Shown: positions 35,197-44,594 of the stretch, piece after piece
Layout: each line of letters opens with the position of its first letter
How positions within the stretch are numbered: the stretch's first letter is position 1
Assembly: GCA_016179685.1 (NCBI GenBank)
Contig: JACPCR010000058.1
Span: forward strand, 41,167-105,166
DNA from: Planctomycetota bacterium
Lineage (GTDB): Bacteria; Planctomycetota; PUPC01; JACPCR01
Length of the DNA: 64,000 nt
Direction of reading: 5' to 3'
The notes under the pieces: generated by a model
Database searches by the model: none
Seen by the model: the letters and a program-made list of their open reading frames with translations, nothing else
What the model was told of the DNA's origin: nothing
Position numbers and translations under genes: made by a program

Positions 35197-36435
35197 TCAC
35201 CTCAGATAGGCCGTTTCGAGTTTTCGGAGCGCCTGGGTCATGTCCTCCGCCTCGCGCTCACCCATGCACTCGTGAATGGTGAAGGTGATGTGCCGATCGA
35301 TGGCCTGGCGGGCGCCGGGCAGCTTGGGCTCCTGATAGTACCTGGAGTGTGGATGGCACGCCCAGGGACAGCCGCTGCGACCGAAGGTCTGGCGGTCGCG
35401 TATAAAAGGCTTCTCGGCGAGGATGTAGTCATAGGCGGCCCCGCACGGGATGCCTTCCCGGGCCAGGGCGTCGGCAAATTGCGCTTTGGTCACCCGAAGC
35501 CGGTCCGTGTCTATCCGGAGGAATCCGAACCACCAGGCGGATTCGGCCCCCTCGATCACCTTGTAGAGGCGGACGGCGTGGAGACCGGTCAAGCGGCTCT
35601 GCAGGTGGCGGATGAAGGTGCGCCGCCTGGCGATGATGTCCGCCATCTTGTTGAGCTGGATTCGTCCGATAGCGGCCTCGATCTCGGTCATTCGATAATT
35701 CAGGCCCAGGAAGACGTTGCCCGGAACCTGGAGGTTGAACGGCTTGCCGCGGTCCGCGAAGCGTTTGGCGTTCCAGTAGTACTCCTCGTTGTCGGTCATC
35801 ACCATGCCGCCCTGTCCCCCGGCGGTGGTGTGCTTGCCGCTCATGAGGCTGAAGGTGCCGAGGTGGCCGATGGTGCCGGCCTTGCGGCCCCGATAAACGG
35901 CATCATGGGCCTGGGCGCAATCCTCGATGACGACCAGGTTGTGCCGTTTGGCGATTTCCATAATGGGGTCCATGTCGCAGGGCTGTCCTGCGATGTGGCT
36001 GCAGACGATGGCTCGGCTTCTGGGCGTCACGCGCTGGCGCACGGAGTCGGGCGACAGGTTGAAGGTGTCCGGGTCCGCATCCGCGAAGATCGGTATACAG
36101 TGCTGGAACAAGATGGGCATGACGGCCCCGGGATCGGTGATCGGCGAGCAGATGACTTCTGAGCCGGCCTCGAGGCGGATGGCCCCGAGGGCCGAATGGA
36201 CTGCCGCGGTGCCCGAGCTGACCGCGGTGGCGTGCCGCACCCCGAAGTACGCGGCGAATTCCTTTTCATACGCGTCTACGTGAACGCCGCCGTACCGGTC
36301 CAGCGCGATCTCGCCGGTCATGCTCCGCTTCATCAGGTCCACGACGGCGTCCATCTCCGTCTGATCGAACATGACGCGGGACGGGAACGGTGTGGAGCGG
36401 ACCGGGGAGCCTCCATCGATGGCCAGTTTAGACAT
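35197..36435 (-). CDS. DegT/DnrJ/EryC1 family PLP-dependent aminotransferase
   Basis: The 412-residue protein has the fold-type I pattern of sugar aminotransferases: ATAVSSGTAAVH (phosphate loop), IEDCAQAHDA with Asp172, and Lys201 in LMSGKHTTAGGQGG for the Schiff base. Members transfer amino groups to keto-sugars, or act as dehydratases or inositol aminotransferases. No sugar nucleotide genes adjoin except the epimerase 2.5 kb away, so the substrate is open. The start MSKLAIDGG fits the family. Confidence 0.9.
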   Translation of the reverse strand: MSKLAIDGGSPVRSTPFPSRVMFDQTEMDAVVDLMKRSMTGEIALDRYGGVHVDAYEKEFAAYFGVRHATAVSSGTAAVHSALGAIRLEAGSEVICSPITDPGAVMPILFQHCIPIFADADPDTFNLSPDSVRQRVTPRSRAIVCSHIAGQPCDMDPIMEIAKRHNLVVIEDCAQAHDAVYRGRKAGTIGHLGTFSLMSGKHTTAGGQGGMVMTDNEEYYWNAKRFADRGKPFNLQVPGNVFLGLNYRMTEIEAAIGRIQLNKMADIIARRRTFIRHLQSRLTGLHAVRLYKVIEGAESAWWFGFLRIDTDRLRVTKAQFADALAREGIPCGAAYDYILAEKPFIRDRQTFGRSGCPWACHPHSRYYQEPKLPGARQAIDRHITFTIHECMGEREAEDMTQALRKLETAYLR

Positions 36436-36796
36436 GCTTGTTTCCTGGAGTGAAGGGTGTGCCAGCGTGTGTCCGGAAGGGAACGTGGCGTCCAGTCGGA
36501 ACGCGCGGACCGGGCGAGGCCGGAAGCGCGCACGAACCGGATTCTAACAATGACGAGGGGGTAGCGACAAGAGGAGTAGAGTCCCTGGGTATCACTTTTC
36601 CTCACCTTTTCCCGCCTTGTTGGGCTGCTGCCCTTGGGCCGCGAGAACCTCACTCGGCAACTGCCCGGGGAAGCGCTAACTCCGTAGGCACCCGGCGGCT
36701 ACGCCGTGGACACCCGTCGGATTGCCGGCGAGGATGTTGGGATGGGTGTCAGGCTTCAAGCTTGGGCGAATCGACGCGAATGGTCCGGCCAAGGAA
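36436..36796. other. Intergenic region with repeat fragment
   Basis: No gene is seen. Around 36596-36640 the order CACCTTTTCCCGCCTTGTTGG resembles the tail of the AAAGGTGTC palindromic family. Another short GGCGGCTACGCCG hairpin follows at about 36695. Confidence 0.5.
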
Positions 36797-37621
36797 TTAC
36801 AGACGCCCGCGCGTCCGCGGGTCGAGGGCATCACGGAGATGGTCTCCCAGCAAGTTGAAGCCCAGGACGGTCAAAGTGATCGCGAATCCTGGGGCCAGGG
36901 AGACCCAGGGATGGGTTCGGACGTATTGCCGAGTCGTGGTCAGCATGTTGCCCCACTCGGGGATGTCCGGCTCGCCTCCGAGTCCGAGGAAGCTGAGCCC
37001 AGCGGCCTCGAGGATGGCGGTCCCCGTGCCAAGTGTTGCGAGGACGATGATCGGCGAGAGGACATTCGGGAGGATGGTACGGGCGAGGACGCGCACAGGG
37101 GTGGCGCCTGCGGCCCGGCTGGCGGCGACGAAATCCAGGTCGCGAACGACGAGGACGCTCGCGCGTACCTGGCGGGCGTAGAGAGGGACGTGGACGAGGC
37201 CGACCGCGACCATGACATTGCTGAGACTCGGGCCCAGCGCGGCCATGATCAGGATGGCCAGGAGGATGCTGGGAAAGGCCAGGAGGACGTCGATCAGGCG
37301 CATGGCGAGGAGGTCGATGCGGCCGCCGAAGTAACCGCAGGCCAATCCCCAGGGCACTCCCAGGATCAAGGCCGTGTTAACGCTGACCAGGGCGATGAGG
37401 CAAGAGATGCGGGCGCCATGCAGAACACGGCTGAGAAGGTCGCGGCCCAGGTCGTCCGTGCCGAGGAGGTGTTCCCAGGAAGGCGGCAGGAGCTGTTCTT
37501 CCATCTCCTGCCGGTAGGGGTCTTGGGGCGACATCGCGCCGGCGAGGAGAACGGAGAGGAAGAAGCCTGTGACGAGTGCCAGGCCCACGCCTCCGGAGAA
37601 ATGGTGTTGCATGCGTCGCAT
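36797..37621 (-). CDS. Peptide/nickel ABC transporter permease, DppC/OppC type
   Basis: An inner-membrane permease of 274 residues with an N-terminal helix, the conserved HLLGTDDLGRDLLSR, several membrane segments and the EAA loop SRAAGATPVRVLARTILPN for contact with the ATPase. It pairs with the DppB-type gene 6 bases upstream. The last part, LGFNLLGDHLRDALDPR, is typical of DppC. No ATPase gene is found on this side; the next gene downstream is a convergently unrelated aminotransferase. Confidence 0.92.
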   Translation of the reverse strand: MRRMQHHFSGGVGLALVTGFFLSVLLAGAMSPQDPYRQEMEEQLLPPSWEHLLGTDDLGRDLLSRVLHGARISCLIALVSVNTALILGVPWGLACGYFGGRIDLLAMRLIDVLLAFPSILLAILIMAALGPSLSNVMVAVGLVHVPLYARQVRASVLVVRDLDFVAASRAAGATPVRVLARTILPNVLSPIIVLATLGTGTAILEAAGLSFLGLGGEPDIPEWGNMLTTTRQYVRTHPWVSLAPGFAITLTVLGFNLLGDHLRDALDPRTRGRL

Positions 37622-37627
37622 GGCCCC

Positions 37628-38629
37628 TCAGCGGAATTCTTTTCTCAGGCGCGGGTCCAGCCAGAGGCAGGCGATGTCCGCGGCCAGGTTGACGAGCAGA
37701 AAAACGGAAACGGTCAAGAGGGTTGCGCCCTGCACGGCATGGAAGTCGCGGTTATGCACCGCCTCGGTCAGATACCGGCCCAGCCCCGGCCAGTTGAAGA
37801 TTGATTCCGTCAGGACGGCCCCGGCGAGGAGGTATCCAAACTGCAGGCCCACCACCGTGATGATGGGAACGGCGGCGTTGGGGAGCGCGTGAACGAGGAC
37901 GACGCGTGCAGGGTGGAGGCCTTTGGCCCGTGCGGTTCGGATGTAATCGCTCTGCAGAACTTCGACCATCGTGGAGCGTGTCATCCGAGCGATGACGGCC
38001 AGGGGGACAGTGGCGAGGGTCAGCGCCGGCAGCAGGAGGTGGCGGGCCGCGTCCCGCACCGCCTCCCAGTCGCCAGCGAGCGCGGCGTCCGGAATCCGCA
38101 GGCCGGTGATGCTCTCCACCTCGAGGGCGAGGTCATGCCGGTCCCCCATGGGCAAGTTTCGAAAGGCCAGGAGGAGGAGGAGGCCGAGGAAGAAGACCGG
38201 GACGGAGACGCCGAGGGTAGAAACGGATGTGCACGTCATATCGCCGACATGCCCCGGTTTGAGGCTGGCCAGGGTGCCCAATCCGACTCCGAGGACGGCT
38301 GCGGTGAGAAGGGCGGCTGTAGCCAGCTCGACGGTGGCGGGAAAACACCGCGCGAGCTCCTCGGAGACCTCTCTCTGGGAGAAATAGGACTTGCCGAATT
38401 CGAAGTGGAGAAAGGTATTCCACAGGAATCGGCCATATTGGACGAGTAGAGGGTCGTCCCATCCCTGGCTGTGGACCACCTCTTGGAGTTTTTCCGGCGT
38501 GGCCTTTTCGCCCAGAAGGCTGCGGGCGGGTCCGCCCGGGGCAAGATGAGCGGCGAAGAACACGAGGGTCGCCGCGCCCCAGAGGGTTGGAAGGATCAGA
38601 AGGATACGACCCATCAGATGCGTGCGCAC
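37628..38629 (-). CDS. Peptide/nickel ABC transporter permease, DppB/OppB type
   Basis: The 333-residue permease begins with the family N-terminus GRILLILPTLWGAATLVFF and APGGPA, has multiple membrane spans, the ATPase-contact loop RTARAKGLHPARVVLVHALPN and ends in LWLDPRLRK. A hydrophilic insertion around residues 180-210 is common in the family. It begins 3 bases after the binding-protein gene. Confidence 0.93.
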   Translation of the reverse strand: MRTHLMGRILLILPTLWGAATLVFFAAHLAPGGPARSLLGEKATPEKLQEVVHSQGWDDPLLVQYGRFLWNTFLHFEFGKSYFSQREVSEELARCFPATVELATAALLTAAVLGVGLGTLASLKPGHVGDMTCTSVSTLGVSVPVFFLGLLLLLAFRNLPMGDRHDLALEVESITGLRIPDAALAGDWEAVRDAARHLLLPALTLATVPLAVIARMTRSTMVEVLQSDYIRTARAKGLHPARVVLVHALPNAAVPIITVVGLQFGYLLAGAVLTESIFNWPGLGRYLTEAVHNRDFHAVQGATLLTVSVFLLVNLAADIACLWLDPRLRKEFR

Positions 38630-38632
38630 CGC

Positions 38633-40195
38633 TCACTCATCCTCCAGGCGGACGCGGTGGAGGCGGAGGACGCCGGTCGGGTGCAGGCGGAAGCCTTTCA
38701 CTCGGGTGGAGTGGGCAGCGACGAGGGGCAGGTAGGCGAGGGGAATCATGGGCACGTCCTGGTGAATGATTTCCTGTGCCTGCAGATACCCTTGCCTTCT
38801 CTTCTCAGGGTCGAATTCCCGTTGCGCCCCCACCAGCAGCTCGTGAAGCCGGTCGTTCCGGTAGAAGCAGACGTTGTTTGCGCTCCCCTTTACAGCCTTG
38901 TCCCGGTCCAACAGCTCGTAAAGAAAATTGTCCGGGTCGCCGTTGTCCGTGGTCCAGCCCAGGAGACACATCGGATGCTCACCATTGGCCACCCGATCGA
39001 GGTACTGATTCCAGTCGTAGCTGACGATTTCCACCTGGACGCCGATCTCCTTCAGGCCCTCCTTGATCACTTGGGCCACTTGTTTGGGCTGCGGCATGTA
39101 AGGCCGCGGGTTCGGCATCGCCCAAAGCTGGGACTTGAAACCGGCGGCCAGGCCTGCTTCCTGGAGCAGCGTCCGGCCCCGGGCGGGATCGTAGGGCCAG
39201 TCCTCGATGCCCGCATGGTATCCCCAGACCGTGGGTGGAAGCGGGTTGACGCCCGCCTGGCCGTAGCCGTGATAAGCCAGCTTGAGAATCCTGGGCTTGT
39301 GCACGGCATGGGCAATGGCCCGGCGCACGCGAGCATCATCGAACGGCCGGGTCTCGCAGTTCAGAGCCAGGTAGGCGAGATTCATACCGGGCGCCGTCTG
39401 AACGATCACCCCGGCCGCCTGCTTCAACCGGTCCACATCGGCGAAGTCTATTCCGTCCATCAGGTGGATGACGCCGTTCTCCAATTGCAGTGCCCTCGCC
39501 GTGTTTTCCTTCACCGGCTTGAAGATCAGGCGTTCCACGCCGGGCTTGCCGTCCCAGTAACCGGGATTTGCCTTGAGCACGAGCTTCTCATGTGGCGTCC
39601 AGGTCTGGAAAATGAAGGGGCCCGTGCCCACGGGTTGGCGGAAGAAATCCTTGCTCCATCTCTTCACTGCCTCCGGGCTGACGATGGAGGCGGGGAACAT
39701 GGCGAGATTGGGCAGGAAGACGACGGCCGGGTATTTCAGGCGGAACTCGACGGTGAGGTCATCCACGGCGCGGACCGACTCGATCATCTGATAGGAGGGG
39801 GAGTAAGCGAAGGCCCCGCCGAACCGATAAGGATTTTCGGCGTCGAGCAGGCGTTGAAAGGTGAAGAGGACGGCCTCGGCGTTGAAGGGCGTATCATCGT
39901 GGAAACGGACGCCGGGCCGGAGGTGAAAAATCCAGTTCAGGCCGTCCCGAGAGCCTTCCCATTTCAGGGCCAGACCGGGCCGCAACTCCGCCGACTCCTC
40001 CGCGTAAGTGATCAGGGTGTCGAAAACGTTCACGGCGACTTTTACGGATTCGCCGTCGGTGACATCTGCGGGGTCCAGCTTCTTCGAGTCTTCGCCGCGG
40101 CCGTAGATCAAGACGGAGGCTGCGGACGCCGGGACGGATGGGCTCAGGCAGAGCGATGCCAGGGCAAGCCGGGTCCAGAGGAGATGGAGGCGCAT
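38633..40195 (-). CDS. Extracellular solute-binding protein, DppA/OppA family
   Basis: The 520-residue protein has a signal peptide (MRLHLLWTRLALASLCLSPS...ASA), no lipobox Cys, and the family 5 motifs LALKWEGSRDGLNWIFHLRP, PVGTGPFIF, and ARVRRAIAHAVHK. It would bind peptides, nickel or other small ligands in the periplasm and hand them to the two permeases. Start 40195 was taken over an upstream ATG because it begins the signal peptide. It follows the giant exported protein by 4 bases, so that protein is in the same operon. Confidence 0.92.
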   Translation of the reverse strand: MRLHLLWTRLALASLCLSPSVPASAASVLIYGRGEDSKKLDPADVTDGESVKVAVNVFDTLITYAEESAELRPGLALKWEGSRDGLNWIFHLRPGVRFHDDTPFNAEAVLFTFQRLLDAENPYRFGGAFAYSPSYQMIESVRAVDDLTVEFRLKYPAVVFLPNLAMFPASIVSPEAVKRWSKDFFRQPVGTGPFIFQTWTPHEKLVLKANPGYWDGKPGVERLIFKPVKENTARALQLENGVIHLMDGIDFADVDRLKQAAGVIVQTAPGMNLAYLALNCETRPFDDARVRRAIAHAVHKPRILKLAYHGYGQAGVNPLPPTVWGYHAGIEDWPYDPARGRTLLQEAGLAAGFKSQLWAMPNPRPYMPQPKQVAQVIKEGLKEIGVQVEIVSYDWNQYLDRVANGEHPMCLLGWTTDNGDPDNFLYELLDRDKAVKGSANNVCFYRNDRLHELLVGAQREFDPEKRRQGYLQAQEIIHQDVPMIPLAYLPLVAAHSTRVKGFRLHPTGVLRLHRVRLEDE

Positions 40196-40199
40196 GCGA

Positions 40200-43100
40200 T
40201 TATTCCACCTCGATGGTCGTGTGAGAAACAGGTCCCCGACGTCCTTGCCCGTCACGCGCCCGCACGTGGAAGAACCATCGGCCCGGTTTCACGTCTGAAA
40301 ATTTCACGAAGTCGGTGGAGACCAGCGGCTCGTCGGGCGGTGTGGAGTCCGGCTGCTGGTCGAAAGCCAGCGTGAAGCGGTCGCCTGTCTGGCGGGTCCG
40401 AGTCAAGCTCCAGGTGAAGGCCGGCTCGCGGCCCTGCGGCGAGTACAGGGTGAAGTTGTCGATCTTCAGGCGTGCGCCCAGCGGATTCCGGTAGACCGGC
40501 AATCCGGAGGACATGGCCCAGGTGTTGATCTGTTCAACGAGGAGGGGCAGCGCCGGGTGTTGCGCTCGTCCCGACGCCGTCACGAAATCCAGCAGGCTGA
40601 AATCGATGTGATGCCAGCGGCCATCCTGGATGCCTTCGGCCACTCGTCCGACCACGAAGGGCGTGAAGTAACCCCCGGGCTGGCATCGGCTCAGCCATTC
40701 GACGACGAACATTTCCTTGTTCAGAAGGCCGGTCAGATTCACCGCGCACCCAGGGGACTCGAACTTGTAATCGAAGGCGATGCGGGGATAGCGCCTGAGA
40801 TCGTAGGGTCTCTGATGGAGGAATGCGCTGAAGAAATCAAAGGTATTCAAATTCAGGATTTCCACGCAGCCTGAGCCGGTGGCTGCGTCATCCTGGCACG
40901 GGATGACCCAGGCGCCGCGGCGAATACCGACCTCGCCCAGGGTCTCGCCCAGGCCATCCGGGTCGTCTCCCCATTCGAAGTCGAGGTGACAGAGGCGTTG
41001 GGAAGGCACGTAGCTGATGCGGGGGGCAGAGGGCGGCCCCTCATCGGACCGCGCGGGCTCTCGGTCCGGAGAATCCGGGCCCGCGGGCGCGCCGGGCCGG
41101 ACCAGGATGGGTACGTGCGCTGGAGGGGACCAGCGGCCGTCCGGATGCTGGACGGCAACGTGCAGCCAAGCGGCGTCCCGAGGCGCGGCGGCTTGAAGGA
41201 GATCGCCCTGCCCCGTTGGCGTGGTGGGCACGGGCGATGCCGGGACTCGGTCAAAGAGGTGTGCGAAGGCCTGCGGCTTGACGCCGGGCAGGGACAGCCT
41301 GAATTCGAGAGGCGTTTCCGGCGGCAGGGCGGGCATCCAGCAGAAGTTGTCCATGCGGTAGATGAGGCCCTGCATATTGCTCATCGTCCAGGTGTCGGCG
41401 AGGTACAGCCCGTCGATCCAGAGGGGACCGTCCCGGGAAGCGACCTGACCCAGGGCACTTTCGAGGTCGATCCGGGCGGTGTGCCACTGATTGTCGGCGA
41501 GGATATCTCCGACGCGGGCCAGGACCGGCCAGGTCGAGTCGTTCGCCGTCAGGCCGATTTCGTACCACTGCTGCCGATGGTGCACGACCAGGTTGATTTG
41601 GAGGTCAGGGGGGAACAGGTAATCAAAGGACAGAAGTGGGAACCGGCGCGCGTTGAAAGGGGTGGAGGAGATACGGACCCCTGCGGTGCCACCCACCTCG
41701 TGCTGGAACAGGCGCAATCCGTAACGGCCGGTGCGGGCGCCCTGGGGGTCTCGCCAGAGAAGAGCGCCAGAAGGTCCGCCAAAGGTCATCCACTCGCCGA
41801 GCCCGGCCTCGAAATCATCCAGCAGATGGTGGCCGTTCCAGCAGACCTGCGGAGGGGGCAAAGGGGGTGAGAGGTGCGGTGGAGGGGATGGCAGGAAGCG
41901 AACCTGGCTGATCTCGTAACGGCAGCCCGCGCGATTGATACCGAGCCCTGCGGTCTGTTCCAAGTTGGCCATCGGGCTGGCGAGAAAAATCTCGTCGAGG
42001 GGCCTTTGAGGATCGTCCGGACAGGCTCTGGCCAGCGCCTCGAGGAGTGGAATCTCGATCTCGTGCCACTGGCCGTCCGTAACGGCATCGAGCCGGCCCA
42101 GGGGCACTGAGCCCGGGCGGTAACTTTCGCTACCGGCGAAAGCGAACTGCGCAAGTTCGAGCCTCCTCCGGACGAAGAGCCCGAGATCCACACCCGCCGG
42201 GACTCGGTAGCGGAAGCGGATCACGCTGGCATCCGCTGGGGCCAAACGGCGGGGCGAAAGAACGCAGCGGAACTCGCCTCCGGGCGCGCGGTTCACCGTC
42301 AGGAGAGTATCGGGCCTTGAGGACTGTGGCTCAGCGTGGGCGGGGAGGGGTACGGGCAGGAGAGATGGACCCGGGCTTTCCTGGAATGACAGACTGACTC
42401 GCGCTACGGCCATCCCGTTCTGGCCCCAACACCAGAGCCCGAAACATTCCCCGGGAAGCGGCTGCGGGTCCGTATACTCCAGAAGGGTCTCCATCCCCAC
42501 GTCCTGGCCCTGGCGGTCGAAGCGAGCGGCAAGGACCTGCACGCGGCCGCCGCGCCGCCGTACTTGGACCCGCTGCCAGGTCTGCGTAATCAACGTGTAG
42601 ACACGGTCGTCATCGAAGCGGAATCGTGGGATAACGCGGGCCCGATGTTCGGCGACCTGCTGGTCAGAGCGATAGAGGCGGGTCGGAATGTCCTGTGCGC
42701 CGAAGACGAGGTTGTATCCGGTATCCAGGTTGTAGCCATCGGCTGCGAAGACCAAATTCAAATTGACGGGGTAAGCGAAGTGGATTCGCTGCGGGGTGCC
42801 TTCCATGGGCGCGAAGGCCGCCATCAGGTCGAAATCGCCGCGGACGCGCCGCTTGTTCCAGAGGAGAGCGCGGTCTGGGCCGCGGCCGCCGAAGAACGAC
42901 CACATCGGGACGCACGCCCATCGATTGAACGACTGCCAGACGCCGCAGGCGGGGGCCCAGGCGACCGGGGCAGCATCGAAGAGGTATTCGACGCGATGTG
43001 AGGATTCGACGAGAGCCGTATCACGCCAGTCCTGCCGGGCCAGGTCCCAGGCCAACGTCGAACCGAGCCGAGCGCCGATCTCGCCATCCCTGAGCGGGTC

Positions 43101-44540
43101 AGTATCTGGGATGAGGCAGGCCTCTCGTCCGTCCACCTTTAGGTGTACGTGCTGGTTTCCCGCCGAAAAGCTCACTGAGGAAAGTCCGCCCTCCGGCAAT
43201 CCTGTCCTTCCGATCTCCCTCCCGTTCTTTCGTAGAGTTCCGACCGTGTTCTTCCACTGAAACTGATACCCGGCCCCAGCCCGGCCACGCTGGCCGAACA
43301 AGCAGACTTCTCCCTCGCGCAGGGGTGCAGCGGGCGTCTGCCACTCGAACCGGGCATCCTGGAAGAACCGCGACACGTGCCAAGAGAGGCCGCCGGGCGA
43401 ATCCGCCCAGTTCGATCTCGGATGCGCCCAGAGGACCATCCTCGGGTCCGTGGCGAACTCTTTCCCACGAAACGAGGCCTGGAGGCCTTCTGCTGGCCCG
43501 AAGGGGTTCTCGAGTCGATCGGGCGGCTCCCGTTCAAACGACTCCGCCAGGAAATCATCGAGCCAGGCGCCCTCGGAGGAACTGACCCAGAGTCCGGCGT
43601 GACCGGCGAACATCAAGGGGTCTCTGGCTTGAAGCCGCTTCTGGCCGTCCAGATACCCGGCCAGGGTCTCGCCCCGAGCGACGGCCTCGAGGCGATACCA
43701 GCTTGCCGGATCACGGTCGAGGGAGTACGCGGCCAGCACTTCTTCCTGATCGGGCCGTATGCGTACGAGTTGCAAGGTGCGGCCGGCTGACCAGCGGAAG
43801 AGATGAAAGCTGCGGGCATCGCGGGCGGCGAAGACGATCCCTACGGTGGCGGTCGGTTGCGAGGACTGGAACGAGACGCCCAGGCGGAGATCATGCCAGA
43901 ACCAATGGCTGAGCTGGTTCATAGCCAAGGCGGGCGGGGAATTCCCCCGCGCGAAGAGGCGGAAAGCATTCGCCGCCTGGGAGGGGGTAGATGAAGCCTG
44001 CACGGCCCATTCCCCGCCCAGCGTCTCCCAGAAGAGATTGGAGTTGGCCTCGCGCATGAAATCGTCCGCCAAAGAGATAGGCGATAAAGGCTGGATTCTC
44101 GGAGTACCGGTGAGCGACCAGGACGTCCCGGCCTCCCAGCGCCAGGAAGGCCCGGCATCGAGCCCCTCCGGAATCGAGCCTGCACAGCGGCCGTCCAGGC
44201 CAATTCGGATTTCTGAGGTCTTGACGAGAAGCCAGACGTCTCGCGTGGTGGGCTGGTTATTTTCGACCGGCTGGGCCCAGGCGACGCGGCTGCTCGGGCC
44301 GGTTACCGAGACGAGGCGCAACTCATTTGCCGTCAGCTCGAAGGCCAAACTCTTTGTTCCGCCCTCGCTTCGGAGCGTGAGCCGGCACGTTCCCGCCGCG
44401 GCCTGCTGCCGTTGCGCGGAGAATCGGATGACGAACTCAGGGGCGCCGACCGGCTGCCAGTCCTCCTCGGCCGGTACAGCCGGAGACGGCGGTCCCCAGA
44501 AAAGGGAAAGCAACACGAAAAGCCGAGGCATGGCGCGCAT
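40200..44540 (-). CDS. Giant exported protein with LamG-like modules, paralogue of the next gene upstream
   Basis: This 1446-residue protein starts with a signal peptide (MRAMPRLFVLLSLFWGP). Repeated beta-sandwich regions begin with LADDFMREANSNLFWETLGG and include GHAGLWVSSSEGAWLDDFL, as in LamG/DUF1080-type domains. The segment RWACVPMWSFFGGRGPD and YNLDTGYNLVFGAQDIPTRL matches the neighbouring gene's RWECDPRWSFFAGVSPQ and LTSGYNLMFGGWGNTVTRI, so the two are paralogues over about 900 residues. The C-terminal 600 residues have further sandwich modules and a final Fn3/Ig-like segment, replacing the HEAT-PEGA-TPR tail of the paralogue. No catalytic residues were recognised. Binding of glycans or surface polymers is a guess. 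Confidence 0.75.
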   Translation of the reverse strand: MRAMPRLFVLLSLFWGPPSPAVPAEEDWQPVGAPEFVIRFSAQRQQAAAGTCRLTLRSEGGTKSLAFELTANELRLVSVTGPSSRVAWAQPVENNQPTTRDVWLLVKTSEIRIGLDGRCAGSIPEGLDAGPSWRWEAGTSWSLTGTPRIQPLSPISLADDFMREANSNLFWETLGGEWAVQASSTPSQAANAFRLFARGNSPPALAMNQLSHWFWHDLRLGVSFQSSQPTATVGIVFAARDARSFHLFRWSAGRTLQLVRIRPDQEEVLAAYSLDRDPASWYRLEAVARGETLAGYLDGQKRLQARDPLMFAGHAGLWVSSSEGAWLDDFLAESFEREPPDRLENPFGPAEGLQASFRGKEFATDPRMVLWAHPRSNWADSPGGLSWHVSRFFQDARFEWQTPAAPLREGEVCLFGQRGRAGAGYQFQWKNTVGTLRKNGREIGRTGLPEGGLSSVSFSAGNQHVHLKVDGREACLIPDTDPLRDGEIGARLGSTLAWDLARQDWRDTALVESSHRVEYLFDAAPVAWAPACGVWQSFNRWACVPMWSFFGGRGPDRALLWNKRRVRGDFDLMAAFAPMEGTPQRIHFAYPVNLNLVFAADGYNLDTGYNLVFGAQDIPTRLYRSDQQVAEHRARVIPRFRFDDDRVYTLITQTWQRVQVRRRGGRVQVLAARFDRQGQDVGMETLLEYTDPQPLPGECFGLWCWGQNGMAVARVSLSFQESPGPSLLPVPLPAHAEPQSSRPDTLLTVNRAPGGEFRCVLSPRRLAPADASVIRFRYRVPAGVDLGLFVRRRLELAQFAFAGSESYRPGSVPLGRLDAVTDGQWHEIEIPLLEALARACPDDPQRPLDEIFLASPMANLEQTAGLGINRAGCRYEISQVRFLPSPPPHLSPPLPPPQVCWNGHHLLDDFEAGLGEWMTFGGPSGALLWRDPQGARTGRYGLRLFQHEVGGTAGVRISSTPFNARRFPLLSFDYLFPPDLQINLVVHHRQQWYEIGLTANDSTWPVLARVGDILADNQWHTARIDLESALGQVASRDGPLWIDGLYLADTWTMSNMQGLIYRMDNFCWMPALPPETPLEFRLSLPGVKPQAFAHLFDRVPASPVPTTPTGQGDLLQAAAPRDAAWLHVAVQHPDGRWSPPAHVPILVRPGAPAGPDSPDREPARSDEGPPSAPRISYVPSQRLCHLDFEWGDDPDGLGETLGEVGIRRGAWVIPCQDDAATGSGCVEILNLNTFDFFSAFLHQRPYDLRRYPRIAFDYKFESPGCAVNLTGLLNKEMFVVEWLSRCQPGGYFTPFVVGRVAEGIQDGRWHHIDFSLLDFVTASGRAQHPALPLLVEQINTWAMSSGLPVYRNPLGARLKIDNFTLYSPQGREPAFTWSLTRTRQTGDRFTLAFDQQPDSTPPDEPLVSTDFVKFSDVKPGRWFFHVRARDGQGRRGPVSHTTIEVE

Positions 44541-44594
44541 GGTGGTTATCTTAGCGGGTGAGACTCTTCCCTGCCCGATCATCCCTTTTACCGC

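Noticed and set aside
38471..40375. 634-residue plus-strand frame opposite the binding-protein gene
   Set aside because: Antisense to clear DppA-type coding sequence, with a shadow-like composition.
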